A DNA stretch of 64,000 bases, from the NCBI RefSeq assembly GCF_029962605.1, contig NZ_CP124750.1, forward strand, positions 3,782,001 through 3,846,000, written 5' to 3'. Position numbers and translations under genes: made by a program. This document shows, one piece after another, positions 40,155-56,131 of this stretch. This DNA is from Serratia sarumanii (GTDB taxonomy: Bacteria > Pseudomonadota > Gammaproteobacteria > Enterobacterales > Enterobacteriaceae). Each line of letters opens with the position of its first letter. Position 1 is the stretch's first letter. A model generated the notes under the pieces. That model was not told the origin of the DNA and ran no database searches. It saw nothing but the letters and a program-made list of their open reading frames with translations.

Positions 40155-41084
40155 TTAAATCGAATGCTTAAGCCCGGCGGCGTGTTTGCTGCCGTTCTCG
40201 CGCGCGATGGTAAGGAACGGCGTCACCAGCTCCGGCCGCGCGCTGCCGCGCCGCCACGCCAACCCGATGTCCAGCGGCTCCAGCAGATCGTCCAGCTTGC
40301 GCGCCTCGATCATGTTGCCCTCGAGCGACCAGGCGCGGTACGCCATGTCCGGCTGGATGGAGACCCCCATCCCCGCCGCCACCAGGCTGCGCACCGCCTC
40401 GGTCGAGGCGGTCTTCATGGCGATCTCCGGCTTCAGCCCGGCGCGCGCCCAGATGCGCCGCGCGTGCACGTCCATTTCATCGGCGTTGAGCTGGATCAGC
40501 GGCTGTTTGGCCACGTCCGCCAGGCTGATGCTCTCGTGCTCCAGCAGCGGGTGCAGCGGCGGCAACCACAGGCGATACGGCGAGTGCATCAGCACCTCGG
40601 TCTGCAGCGCGTCGCGGTCTTCGATGTTCGACAGGATCAGCACGCCGATGTCGATCTCGCCGCTGACCAGCAGATGCTCGATATACGGGCGCTCGTCTTC
40701 AACCACCTGCACGGTGACGTTGGGATAGGCCGATTTAAAGCGCGTGAGCAGCTCCACCAGGAAGTAGCCAGCCACCAGGCTGGTGACGCCGACGGTCAGC
40801 TTGCCGGTCAGGCTTTCGGTGCCGATCTGCAGGCTGCGCTTGGCGTTGTCCACCGTCGCCAGGATCAGATACGACTGGCGCAGAAACTGATGCCCCTGAT
40901 GGGTCAGCGTCATGCCCTTGGCGTGGCGATCGAACAGCCGCACGCCGATCTCGGTTTCCAACTGCTGGATCGCCAGCGTCAGCGAAGACTGGGAGACAAA
41001 CACCGCCTGGGCGCCGGCGGAGATCGACCCGGTTTCCGCCACCGCGATGAAGTGGCGGATTTGGCGTAACGTCATCATCCCCAT
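40155..41084 (-). CDS. LysR-type transcriptional regulator
   Basis: A 309-aa LysR regulator with the N-terminal winged helix (LRQIRHFIAVAETGSISAGAQAVFVSQSSLTLAIQQLE, shown by its typical spacing) and a periplasmic-binding-like effector domain after residue 90. It lies upstream of and in the same direction as the polyamine block, so it is a candidate regulator, though not in the usual divergent layout. The start is uncertain: three ATGs lie within 10 bases, at 41084, 41078 and 41075, and the first sits in the terminal repeat of an ERIC element. Confidence 0.88.
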   Translation of the reverse strand: MGMMTLRQIRHFIAVAETGSISAGAQAVFVSQSSLTLAIQQLETEIGVRLFDRHAKGMTLTHQGHQFLRQSYLILATVDNAKRSLQIGTESLTGKLTVGVTSLVAGYFLVELLTRFKSAYPNVTVQVVEDERPYIEHLLVSGEIDIGVLILSNIEDRDALQTEVLMHSPYRLWLPPLHPLLEHESISLADVAKQPLIQLNADEMDVHARRIWARAGLKPEIAMKTASTEAVRSLVAAGMGVSIQPDMAYRAWSLEGNMIEARKLDDLLEPLDIGLAWRRGSARPELVTPFLTIARENGSKHAAGLKHSI

Positions 41085-41199
41085 CGCCTTTCAAGCCGCT
41101 GCGTTGTTGTCTGCGTGCGCTTACCCCAGTCACTTACTTGAGTAAGCTCCTGGGGATGCACGCCCTTGCCGCCTAGCCGCAACTTGAAATTCATTGGGG
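41079..41199. repeat. ERIC element abutting the LysR start codon
   Basis: ERIC core CCCCAGTCACTTACTTGAG (from 41124) then TAAGCTCCTGGGGATG. Ends are CCCCATCGCCTTTCAAG and CTTGAAATTCATTGGGGA. The left end overlaps the 5' end of the LysR gene, so the element supplies its leader and ribosome-binding region. Confidence 0.92.
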
Positions 41200-41206
41200 A
41201 TCACCT

Positions 41207-41230
41207 CAATCAAGATTGTTAGATTGATTG
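41207..41230. promoter_or_regulatory. Inverted repeat CAATCAA-N10-TTGATTG, candidate LysR operator
   Basis: Perfect 7-bp inverted repeat with a 10-base spacer, a few bases beyond the ERIC copy upstream of the LysR gene. It contains a T-N11-A type core, as expected for LysR regulators. Confidence 0.5.
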
Positions 41231-41241
41231 TAGATCCCGCG

Positions 41242-41291
41242 AAAAAAGCGATCGGGCAAAGTATCAAAAACGCGATAGCGTTCGCTTTTTT
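41242..41291. terminator. Possible terminator/hairpin region upstream of the LysR gene
   Basis: AAAAAAGCGA (41242-41251) pairs with TCGCTTTTTT (41282-41291), with a smaller inner hairpin AACGC-GATA-GCGTT (41269-41282). Either hairpin followed by its T run could stop transcription; on the minus strand it would follow the glnB transcript. Confidence 0.45.
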
Positions 41292-41344
41292 AGAATGCTA
41301 ATGGTGAAAATAACCAGAATTGTGGAGAGGTCGGGAGATGTTCA

Positions 41345-41466
41345 CTGAGGTGTGGGGCGTAGCGAGCGCCGGCCAGATTGGGCACGGCCAGCGCGCAGGG
41401 CCCGGAGCGTACACGCAGTACGTGAGGAGACCGAGCACTGCCCAGGCTCAAGCTGGCGGTGCTCGG
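41345..41466. repeat. GC-rich hairpin element downstream of glnB
   Basis: About 120 GC-rich bases with two hairpins: CCGAGCAC-T-GCC pairing with GGC-G-GTGCTCGG (41431-41466) and CGTAC-N5-GTACG (41408-41422). There is no T tract. Dispersed elements of this kind (ending ...GCAGTACGTGAGG... then a hairpin) are, from memory, common in enterobacterial intergenic regions. With the ERIC copy it fills the 394-base gap between the LysR gene and glnB. Confidence 0.5.
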
Positions 41467-41478
41467 TAGACGATCACA

Positions 41479-43451
<1,973 letters not shown>

Positions 43452-43581
43452 TTGTGTACGATCCCGCTTAATACGTTCCATGGTGCTCTACGCCGGGGCG
43501 CGCCGCGGCAAAGAGAACGGAGTGTAAATCATTCCGCCGGATTTGTTGAGAACCTGCGTGGCAGGCGCCGGCGGCAAACTG

Positions 43582-44918
<1,337 letters not shown>

Positions 44919-44922
<4 letters not shown>

Positions 44923-45791
44923 TGCGCGTGAGACTCCTTATTGGCAGGGGGCGGCGTATAGGTGTCTTCCGGTTCAACCGGCAGCGCGGTGCCCTTTTCC
45001 GGTTCGTCCTGCGGCTCCGCCCCTTTGGCGGCCGCGCCGTTTTTACCGGCGGCTTCGCCCTTTTGCGAGCCTGTGTTGTTTTCCGGGATTTCCCCTTGCA
45101 GCTGCTTGCGCGAAGAGAGCTGGCGCTCGATGTCGGTCAGGTTTTCCAGCTTGCGCGAGGTGTCCTGCAGCTGCGATTGCAAACGCGCCTGGCTCTGGCG
45201 CAGCGAATCGATCTGGCTGTCGCTGCTCTCCTGCAGATGCTGATAGCGCGCTTTTTCATCGAACAGCGTGATCTGCAGCATCTGCTGCTGGCGCCACAGC
45301 TGCGTCAGCGGCCGCAACGAGCCGGGGAACTCCATTCGGTAGCTGTTGATCCTGTCGATCATCTGGCGGCGCTCGCCGGAAGTCGGCTGCGCGCTGCCCA
45401 GCAGGATGCTCTGTTTGAAAACGCCGGACCAGCTGTCGCCAGGCACCGTTTTCGCCAGCGCGCGCGCCTGGGTCGACCCGATGCGATCGGCGCAGTCCAT
45501 CGCGCGCAGCCAGTAGAGCGCGTTATCCAGCGCGTCCTTGTCGTCCAACTGCCACAGGGTATCGCAAGCCGCGGTGCGGTAATCGATCACCTTGGTATCC
45601 GGGATCGCCTCTTGCTGCTGAGCGTTCAGGCCGCCGCTGACGGCGCGATCGACGCAGCCCGCCAGCAACAGCGGCATAAAGAAGACGGCGCCCAACCAGC
45701 CGATCGGGCGTTTGCCGAGCGGCGTCCTGTGCGTGGCACGCGGTGAACCTTCGGTCTGTGAAAGACGAAGGCGCTTAGACCATGTGTACAT
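44919..45791 (-). CDS. qseG: Outer-membrane lipoprotein QseG
   Basis: A 290-aa lipoprotein between glrK and glrR. The lipobox is LLAGC, with Cys near residue 46, after an unusually long N-terminal stretch. A coiled-coil region (LRQSQARLQSQLQDTSRKLENL) precedes a C-terminal tail rich in Glu, Pro, Lys and Ala. QseG is thought to link the kinase to the envelope. At 290 aa it is longer than E. coli QseG (237), mainly from the tail. A later internal start, before the hydrophobic segment, is possible. Confidence 0.88.
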
Positions 45792-45794
45792 TAT

Positions 45795-47231
45795 TTATTC
45801 ATTCTCGGCGGTTAACGGCAATTCAATGCGGAAGCAGACGTCTGCACCGGCGACCGTCGCCAGTTGCAGCTCACCGCGCATGCGACGGATACAGTCCTGA
45901 GCGATGCTCAACCCCAGTCCGCTTCCTTTTACCGCCCCTTTTCGCTGGTGACTACCCTGGAAAAAAGGCTCGAAAATCATGGCTCTTTCAGCCTCGGGGA
46001 TCGGCGTGCCGGTATTGGCGACGTCGATTTGCACCCGTTGTCCAACCTGACGGCTGCGGATCCAAATGTTACCGGATTCCTTGCCGTAGTGCACCGCATT
46101 GGAATAGAGATTATCCAGCACGCGCATTAATAGCGTAGGCTCTGCCCAGCAGATTTCCGCCTCCAGCGCAATTTCGGTGGAAATCATCTTCGCCCGCGCC
46201 GGCAAACTGTGCGCGGCGACCACCAAATCGACCATTTCGCGCAGCTCGACGTTCTCATGTGCCGCCGGGCCATCGGCCAGTTTGCGGTTGTAATCCAGCA
46301 GCTGTTCAATCAGCTGCTGCAGATGGCGGCTGCTGTTGTCGAGGATCGTCACCACCTCTTTCTGATCGGAAGTCAGCGGCCCCGCCACCTCGTCGGCCAG
46401 CAGCTCGGTGCCTTCGCGCATGCTGGCCAGCGGCGTTTTCAGCTCGTGCGAGATATGGCGCAAGAACTCGTGGCGCTGCGATTCCAGCCACGCCAGCCGC
46501 TCGCTCAGCCAGATAATGCGCTGCGCCAGGGAACGCAGCTCGCGCGGCCCTTTGAACGACGCGGTGCTGCCCAGCGCGCGCCCTTCCCCCAGACGGTTGA
46601 TCATCCGCTCCACGGCCTTGACCGGCCCGATGATCATGCGGGTGAACAGCACCACCAGCAGCACGCTGACCAGGAACAGCAGCAGCGCCTGCCAGCCGAA
46701 GAACTGGCCGCGCTCGGCGATGGCCTGCTGCAGCTGCTGGCCGCGCGAGAACACCACCGCGCGCGTGGCCTGCACCATTTCGGCGTTGGAGCGCGAGAAC
46801 GACTCGAGCAAGGCGGAAGCCTCTTGATCCGGCCCGCTGTTATGGCATTTGATCGCCGCCAGCTGGGTCAGCAGCTGGCGCAACGTTTGATAATAGCGCT
46901 CGTCCGGCAGAATCGGCGCATGGGCGTCCAGCATCTGCGAATACTGCTTGCGCTGGTTCTGATACAGCTTTTGCAGCGTGGGATCGACCAGCACGCAGTA
47001 CTGACGATAGCTGCGCTCCATCTCCAGCGCCACGCTGGTCATCGCCTCGCTGCGCCGCGCGTCCACCAGCGTGGTGCGGTTGATGTCCGCCGCCTGCGCG
47101 CTGAGGTGATCCAGGCTCTGGTAGGCCTGATAGGCCAGCACCAGCAGCGGCAGCAGCACCAACAGGAAGGCCAGCAGCACCAATTGCCGCAGCGAACGGG
47201 GGAATAAACGCCATCTTTTCAACGAAATCAT
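45795..47231 (-). CDS. glrK: Sensor histidine kinase GlrK (QseE)
   Basis: A 478-aa membrane kinase. Two transmembrane helices (about residues 13-33 and 170-190) flank a periplasmic sensor domain. A HAMP-like linker precedes the HisKA domain, with the phospho-His in LRHISHELKTPLASMREG (about 258), and the ATPase core has N, G1 (DVANTGTP) and G2 (KGSGLGLSIA) boxes. It phosphorylates GlrR. First gene of glrK-qseG-glrR. Its leader is the structured region following glmY. Confidence 0.96.
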   Translation of the reverse strand: MISLKRWRLFPRSLRQLVLLAFLLVLLPLLVLAYQAYQSLDHLSAQAADINRTTLVDARRSEAMTSVALEMERSYRQYCVLVDPTLQKLYQNQRKQYSQMLDAHAPILPDERYYQTLRQLLTQLAAIKCHNSGPDQEASALLESFSRSNAEMVQATRAVVFSRGQQLQQAIAERGQFFGWQALLLFLVSVLLVVLFTRMIIGPVKAVERMINRLGEGRALGSTASFKGPRELRSLAQRIIWLSERLAWLESQRHEFLRHISHELKTPLASMREGTELLADEVAGPLTSDQKEVVTILDNSSRHLQQLIEQLLDYNRKLADGPAAHENVELREMVDLVVAAHSLPARAKMISTEIALEAEICWAEPTLLMRVLDNLYSNAVHYGKESGNIWIRSRQVGQRVQIDVANTGTPIPEAERAMIFEPFFQGSHQRKGAVKGSGLGLSIAQDCIRRMRGELQLATVAGADVCFRIELPLTAENE

Positions 47232-47609
47232 CTCATTCTCTCAGCTCTGTCACGATGCTAACTGACTCGCCGGAAAGAGAAAAGCCCGGCAAGGGAGAAT
47301 CCTGAACGCGCAAGGAAAAAGCCGCGGGATCGGTGAACCGCGCCCATAGGCCTGGCCTGCCGACGGCATGCGGCCCCGGCAACATCAACCGGTGCGAAAA
47401 CGAGAGTGTGGGGATAGCGTCTGCGTTCGAGGGCATAGGCAACGCAACAGGGATAAGCGCAGCGTTGAGAAATGACATCGGGGCAAGAAACTTGCCCCAA
47501 CGCAAGGAAAGTGTGGATGCCCTTAAGTCTCGTCCCCAGGGTGATGTAGCGCAGCGGCTGGCATCGAACAGGACGAATAGCATCCGTAAGTATCCAGGAT
47601 TGATGAACC
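47232..47609 (-). other. Structured non-coding stretch between glmY and glrK
   Basis: About 380 bases without a convincing gene. It holds a perfect hairpin GGGGCAAG-N3-CTTGCCCC (47480-47498), a nested hairpin GTATCCA...TGGATAC with inner TGATGAA-CCC-TTCATCA (47590-47628), and a small GC stem followed by CTTTTTCC on the minus strand (about 47316-47342). Open frames exist on both strands here but have no recognisable motif. It may be the glrK leader or the 3' part of a longer glmY transcript. Confidence 0.4.
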
Positions 47610-47798
47610 CTTCATCACAGTTGGATACAGGCGGTGCCTCACTCCACGTGTCGCCCGATGCTTGATAAAGCCGCTTGCACGGTCTGTTATCGGTTTGGTT
47701 GGACGATAGGCACCATTTCTTTGGCATCATTCGGAGGCTTATGAGGCGGTTTGCCGTCTAATTACGGCGCCGTCATAAAAAGGTGAATGAGCAGCCGC
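47610..47798 (-). ncRNA. glmY: Small RNA GlmY
   Basis: Regulatory RNA that sequesters RapZ and thereby protects GlmZ, raising glmS expression. Position between purL and glrK and direction match E. coli. The 5' end GCTCATTCACC matches what I recall of E. coli GlmY. A first hairpin with TTATG...CATAA ends follows, and a longer stem GGTGCC...GGCACC closes a second domain. The start at about 47798 is set from a sigma-54 promoter. The 3' end is a guess from the known length of about 184 nt. Confidence 0.75.
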
Positions 47799-47808
47799 CG
47801 AGAATAAT

Positions 47809-47824
47809 GCACGTTACGTGCCAA
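47809..47824 (-). promoter_or_regulatory. Sigma-54 promoter of glmY
   Basis: On the minus strand TTGGCACG, four bases, then GTGCAT: GG and GC doublets correctly spaced for -24/-12, one mismatch from TTGCA. It predicts transcription from about 47797-47799. Confidence 0.8.
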
Positions 47825-47930
47825 CTTTGCAATAAAAATAATAACCAGATGATTTTATTAAAAAATAAGATTATATCAGCAAATTTCTTTGTGCATCACG
47901 CCCCGATGAGCGATGAAAAAAACGCCGCGC

Positions 47931-48043
47931 TGTCGCCAAATGCAGACAACTAAAGCCAAACCCATTTACCATTAATAAAATCAAATAGTTAAATGTCTCC
48001 ATTTAGCGACAGGGAAAATAGCGCCTGTCGCTAAATGCAGACA
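47931..48043 (-). promoter_or_regulatory. Three GlrR binding sites (TGTC-N10-GACA)
   Basis: Three perfect matches to the GlrR motif: 47931-47948, 47994-48011 and 48026-48043. They lie about 110-220 bases upstream of the sigma-54 promoter, the usual enhancer position. The AT-rich DNA between (47830-47880) could hold IHF sites. Confidence 0.88.
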
Positions 48044-48071
48044 CTGCCGCCAGACGGCGAACGCCGGCCAT

Positions 48072-48097
48072 AAAAAAGGGCGCAATTGCTTGCACCC
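48072..48097 (-). terminator. Rho-independent terminator of purL
   Basis: On the minus strand GGGTGCAA-GCAA-TTGCGCCC (one T-G pair) followed by six T residues, about 20 bases after the purL stop codon. Confidence 0.88.
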
Positions 48098-48118
48098 TCT
48101 GTACGGCGGTGGCCGTTT

Positions 48119-52009
<3,891 letters not shown>

Positions 52010-52104
52010 AATCAAAGTTCTCTCGTCTTCGAAGCGACGGATAAGACGCTTCATTGGGCGCAACAGGGGAAAACGCGCGTCATTATAGAGAATCCTCGCC
52101 GCCG

Positions 52105-52120
52105 ACGAAACCGTTTGCGT
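52105..52120. promoter_or_regulatory. PurR box upstream of purL
   Basis: ACGAAACCGTTTGCGT matches the PurR consensus ACGCAAACGTTTGCGT at 14 of 16 positions. PurL is a known PurR target. Confidence 0.8.
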
Positions 52121-52229
52121 AGGGATAATTGATAAAAGCGTGCCGCACCGTCGAATTGTCATAACGTGTCAATAAAGTTGCACACTGGCGTTTTGTTGCG
52201 CAAAATGCCCCCGCACTGGTGATTTAACC

Positions 52230-53747
52230 ATGAGAAAAGTCGCGGTTATCGTCGCCGGCGTACCTGTGCCACCACTGGATAACTATTTGAAACGTCTTAA
52301 AATAAACTACATCCTCATCGGCGTTGTCACCCTGCTTCTGGCTCTCGCGCTGTGGCCCAATATCACCTGGCGCAGCGGCCAGGGCGGGCAACTCCAGGAG
52401 ATCATTTCCCGCGGCGAGTTGCGTATCAGCACGCTGAACTCCCCGCTGACCTATTTCAACACCAAGCAAGGGCCGGGTGGGCTCGACTACGAACTGGCGA
52501 AGCGCTTCGCCAACTACCTCGGGGTGAAGCTGGTGGTGATCCCCCATCAGAACATCAATGACCTGTTCGACGATCTGGACGACGACGACGCCGACCTGCT
52601 GGCGGCGGGCCTGATCTACAACCAGGAGCGCCTCAGCCGCGCGCGTACCGGCCCGGCCTACTACTCCGTTTCCCAACAGCTGGTGTACCGGCTGGGCACC
52701 CCGCGGCCGAAAAGTTTCGCCGACATTAAAGGCAAGCTGGCGGTCGCTTCCGGTTCCGCGCACGTCAGCACCCTCAAGCAGCTCAAACAGGATAAATACC
52801 CGGATCTCGCCTGGGAGTCCTCCAGCGATCTCACCTCCAAAGAGCTGCTGGAGCGAGTGGCCGACGGCAAGCTGGACTACACCCTCGGCGATTCGGTGAC
52901 CATCGCGCTGCTGCAGCGCATCCATCCGCAGCTGGCGGTGGCGTTCGACGTCACCGACGAAGAGCCGGTTACCTGGTATCTGAAACGCGACGGCGACGAC
53001 AGCCTGTACGCGGCGATGCTGGACTTCTACAGCCAGATGGTGGACGACGGCACCCTGGCGCGGCTCGAAGAGAAATACCTCGGCCACGTTGGCAGCTTCG
53101 ACTATGTGGACACCAAAACCTTCCTGTCGGCCATCGACTCGGTGCTGCCCAACTTCCGCCCGCTGTTCGAGAAGCACGCCAACGAGATCGACTGGAAGCT
53201 GCTGGCGGCCATCGCCTATCAGGAATCGCACTGGAATCCGCAGGCCACCTCACCCACCGGCGTGCGCGGCCTGATGATGCTGACCCGCGCCACCGCCGAC
53301 GGCCTCGGGGTCAACGACCGCCTCGATCCGGAAGAGAGCATTCAGGGCGGCGCCCTTTACCTGCAGCGGCTGATGGCCAAGGTGCCGGACAGCGTGCCGG
53401 AAGACGAGCGCATCTGGTTCTCGCTGGCGGCCTACAACATGGGCTGGGGCCACATGCTGGACGCTCGCAAGCTGACCAAGACGCAAAAAGGCAATCCGGA
53501 CAGCTGGGTCGACGTCAAACAGCGCCTGCCGATGCTCAGCCAGAAGCGCTACTACCCGCAGCTGACCTACGGCTATGCGCGCGGGCGTGAAGCCTACAAC
53601 TATGTGGAAAACATCCGCCGCTACCAGGTCAGCCTGGTGGGCTATCTGCAGGAAAAAGAGAGAAAGGCGGCGCAAGCGGCCGCCGAGCAGGAGGCGTTGG
53701 GGAAAGGCTACCCGACGGTGATGCCGGAACTGGCGCTCAACTACTGA
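52230..53747 (+). CDS. mltF: Membrane-bound lytic murein transglycosylase F (MltF)
   Basis: Cleaves peptidoglycan glycan strands, forming anhydro-muropeptides. An N-terminal hydrophobic segment ([19 protein letters not shown]) anchors or exports it. A SBP_bac_3 regulatory domain covers about residues 60-285, and a lysozyme-like SLT domain follows, with the catalytic Glu in [20 protein letters not shown] (about 333). The ATG used gives 505 aa; a TTG at 52287 (LKRLKINY) matches where homologues begin and may be the true start. It is divergent from purL and its stop abuts that of tadA. Confidence 0.95.
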   Translation: MRKVAVIVAGVPVPPLDNYLKRLKINYILIGVVTLLLALALWPNITWRSGQGGQLQEIISRGELRISTLNSPLTYFNTKQGPGGLDYELAKRFANYLGVKLVVIPHQNINDLFDDLDDDDADLLAAGLIYNQERLSRARTGPAYYSVSQQLVYRLGTPRPKSFADIKGKLAVASGSAHVSTLKQLKQDKYPDLAWESSSDLTSKELLERVADGKLDYTLGDSVTIALLQRIHPQLAVAFDVTDEEPVTWYLKRDGDDSLYAAMLDFYSQMVDDGTLARLEEKYLGHVGSFDYVDTKTFLSAIDSVLPNFRPLFEKHANEIDWKLLAAIAYQESHWNPQATSPTGVRGLMMLTRATADGLGVNDRLDPEESIQGGALYLQRLMAKVPDSVPEDERIWFSLAAYNMGWGHMLDARKLTKTQKGNPDSWVDVKQRLPMLSQKRYYPQLTYGYARGREAYNYVENIRRYQVSLVGYLQEKERKAAQAAAEQEALGKGYPTVMPELALNY

Positions 53748-54287
<540 letters not shown>

Positions 54288-54371
54288 TTATACACACTAG
54301 CCCTCCTTTGTCGTAGCCGCCCGCCAATGGCTATACTGGCCGAATCAGCATGTGATTCAGGGACAAGAAGC

Positions 54372-55436
54372 ATGAAACTCAGTAAAAAGAACGCGGTCGT
54401 GGTGCGCAAGGCGCTGGACAGCTGGGTGGGAGAAGGCGCCTTGACGGCCGAACAACGGCAGCAGCTGCTGCAGCATGTGGCCGTGCAGCCTTTCGACTGG
54501 CGGCGGCTGGCGCGCTATGCGTTTCTCGCCGCGCTGGCCTCGCTGCTGATCGCCGTCACCAGCCTGTTCGCCGACAGCGAACTGCTTGCATGGCTCAGCG
54601 GACTGTTCCGCTTCGACGCGCCGGTACGCATGGCGATCGCCGGCGTACTGGCAGCGCTGGCCTACGTCTGGGCGCTGCGTCGCCGCCGGCGCCACCCGGA
54701 AAAACGCTACGGCAATGAGGCGGCTCTGTTTGTCGCCGTGTTGCTTACCGCCTGCGCCTTATGGCAGCTGGGGGTCTGGCTGGATAACGGCAGCGGCCGG
54801 GTTTCCGTGCTGCTGCTGTTCGCCGCGCTGCTGTACGGCGCGATCGGCTGGTTCAGCCGCTCCGGGCTGGTGTGGTGGTTCGCCCTGCTGTCGCTCGGCA
54901 ACGCCTTCGGCGCCGAGACCGGCTACCTGTCCGGCTGGGGCGCCTACTGGCTTGGCATGAGCTACCCGATTCGTTTTATCGCCTTTGGCGCGGTGCTGAT
55001 CGCCGCCGCGCTGCTGCTGCGGCCGCTGTTGGCGCAACGCGGCCTGCAGCGGGTGTCGCTGGCGATGGGCCTGCTGTATCTGTTTATCGCCCTGTGGCTG
55101 CTGTCTATCTTCGGCAACTACGGCGATCTCGACAGCTGGTACCGCGCGCGCCAGATCGAGCTGTTCCACTGGAGCCTGCTGTTCGGGCTGGCCGCCCTCG
55201 CCGCCATTTGGCTGGGATTGAAGCATGACGACGCCATGCTGCGCGGCTTCGGGCTGACCTTCCTCGGCATTAACCTGTATACCCGCCTGTTCGAGTTTTT
55301 CTGGGACAGCATGCCGAAGACGATTTTCTTCGCGCTGCTCGGCCTGAGCCTGTGGGCGTTGGGGCATTATGCGGAGAAGATTTGGCAGTTGGGGCGCCAG
55401 CCGCACGACGTGACCGACGACCGATCGCGGTACTGA
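54372..55436 (+). CDS. DUF2157 multi-pass membrane protein
   Basis: A 354-aa protein. A soluble N-terminus of about 45 residues (KALDSWVGEGALTAEQRQQLLQ) precedes some nine hydrophobic helices, e.g. AFLAALASLLIAVTSLF and VSVLLLFAALLYGAIGW, and a short polar tail. The layout is that of DUF2157 proteins, whose function is not known. I start at MKLSKKNAVVV, with GACAAGAAG upstream, rather than the far upstream ATG that overlaps tadA. It is convergent with pgpC. Confidence 0.8.
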   Translation: MKLSKKNAVVVRKALDSWVGEGALTAEQRQQLLQHVAVQPFDWRRLARYAFLAALASLLIAVTSLFADSELLAWLSGLFRFDAPVRMAIAGVLAALAYVWALRRRRRHPEKRYGNEAALFVAVLLTACALWQLGVWLDNGSGRVSVLLLFAALLYGAIGWFSRSGLVWWFALLSLGNAFGAETGYLSGWGAYWLGMSYPIRFIAFGAVLIAAALLLRPLLAQRGLQRVSLAMGLLYLFIALWLLSIFGNYGDLDSWYRARQIELFHWSLLFGLAALAAIWLGLKHDDAMLRGFGLTFLGINLYTRLFEFFWDSMPKTIFFALLGLSLWALGHYAEKIWQLGRQPHDVTDDRSRY

Positions 55437-55437
55437 T

Positions 55438-55469
55438 AAAAACAGCAAGGGCGGAATCCTCCGCCCTTG
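55438..55469 (-). terminator. Terminator between the DUF2157 gene and pgpC
   Basis: CAAGGGCGGA-ATCC(plus strand)-TCCGCCCTTG, a perfect 10-bp stem. On the minus strand it is followed by CTGTTTTTATC, so it ends the pgpC transcript. Confidence 0.85.
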
Positions 55470-55471
55470 GC

Positions 55472-56128
55472 TTATTCCAGCTGCTGCAGCTCGCCCTGCT
55501 TACTTACCCGCCAGCGGTGCTCGCAAAAGAACAGCAGCGGATTATCCTGCTTGCTGTCGCTGTAACCGCTGTACAGCTTTAGCGGCGCGCCGAGCCGCTG
55601 CTCCAGCTGCACCACTTTTTGCGTCCCCAGGCAGCGCAGAGTCAAGACCCAACCGCCGCAGCGGCGCGTGATGCGGCTGCCGATCAACCGCACCCGCGGC
55701 AGAAACGCCGAATCGTGATACACCTGCTCCACCAGCCGTTCCGGCGAGCCGGTGATCAGCCACACTTCGGCATCGTGCTCGTCCAGATACTGCCGCAGCC
55801 GCATTTGCACCACCGGAAACGCGGTCACCTTCTGGCGAAAGGCCTCGATAAACTGCCGCTCCAGCGCCTTGAGCTTCGCTTCGGAGCGCCCGAAAGTAAT
55901 CGCCCACAGCAGCAGGCTCATCGGCCAACGCGCGGCGCGCCCCAGCAGCAGCAGCGCCAGGCCGATCGGCGGCAGCACCGGTATCACCAGCAGCAGGTTC
56001 AGCGGCAAACGGCGCAGCAGAAAGCGCAAGAAACTGCCGAACATATCCTCCTGATGCAGGGTGCCGTCCAGATCGAAAAAGACCACGCGGCGCCCCTCTG
56101 CGGCCGGTTGTTGCTGCTTGTCGCTCAA
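55472..56128 (-). CDS. pgpC: Phosphatidylglycerophosphatase C (PgpC, YfhB)
   Basis: HAD-family phosphatase that removes the phosphate of phosphatidylglycerol phosphate at the inner membrane. The HAD motif VVFFDLDGTLHQEDMFG is at about residues 15-31, followed by hydrophobic helices (LNLLLVIPVLPPIGLALLLL), then WLITGSPERLVEQVY and the motif YSGYSDSKQDNPLLFF near the C-terminus. At 218 aa it is colinear with E. coli PgpC (211 aa). It starts 3 bases after murP ends. Confidence 0.95.
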   Translation of the reverse strand: MSDKQQQPAAEGRRVVFFDLDGTLHQEDMFGSFLRFLLRRLPLNLLLVIPVLPPIGLALLLLGRAARWPMSLLLWAITFGRSEAKLKALERQFIEAFRQKVTAFPVVQMRLRQYLDEHDAEVWLITGSPERLVEQVYHDSAFLPRVRLIGSRITRRCGGWVLTLRCLGTQKVVQLEQRLGAPLKLYSGYSDSKQDNPLLFFCEHRWRVSKQGELQQLE

Positions 56129-56131
56129 ACG

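Noticed and set aside
47333..47665. A 110-codon plus-strand frame opposite the glmY-glrK region
   Set aside because: No motif and no promoter or ribosome-binding site; probably a chance frame in structured DNA.
47281..47710. Possible CsrB/CsrC-type RNA on the plus strand because of several AGGA motifs
   Set aside because: The motifs are fewer and less regularly placed in hairpin loops than in CsrB, and the locus is wrong for csrB or csrC.
47233..47730. A 165-codon minus-strand frame just before glrK
   Set aside because: It overlaps glmY and strong hairpins, has no ribosome-binding site I trust and no known motif. I treat it as non-coding, with some doubt.
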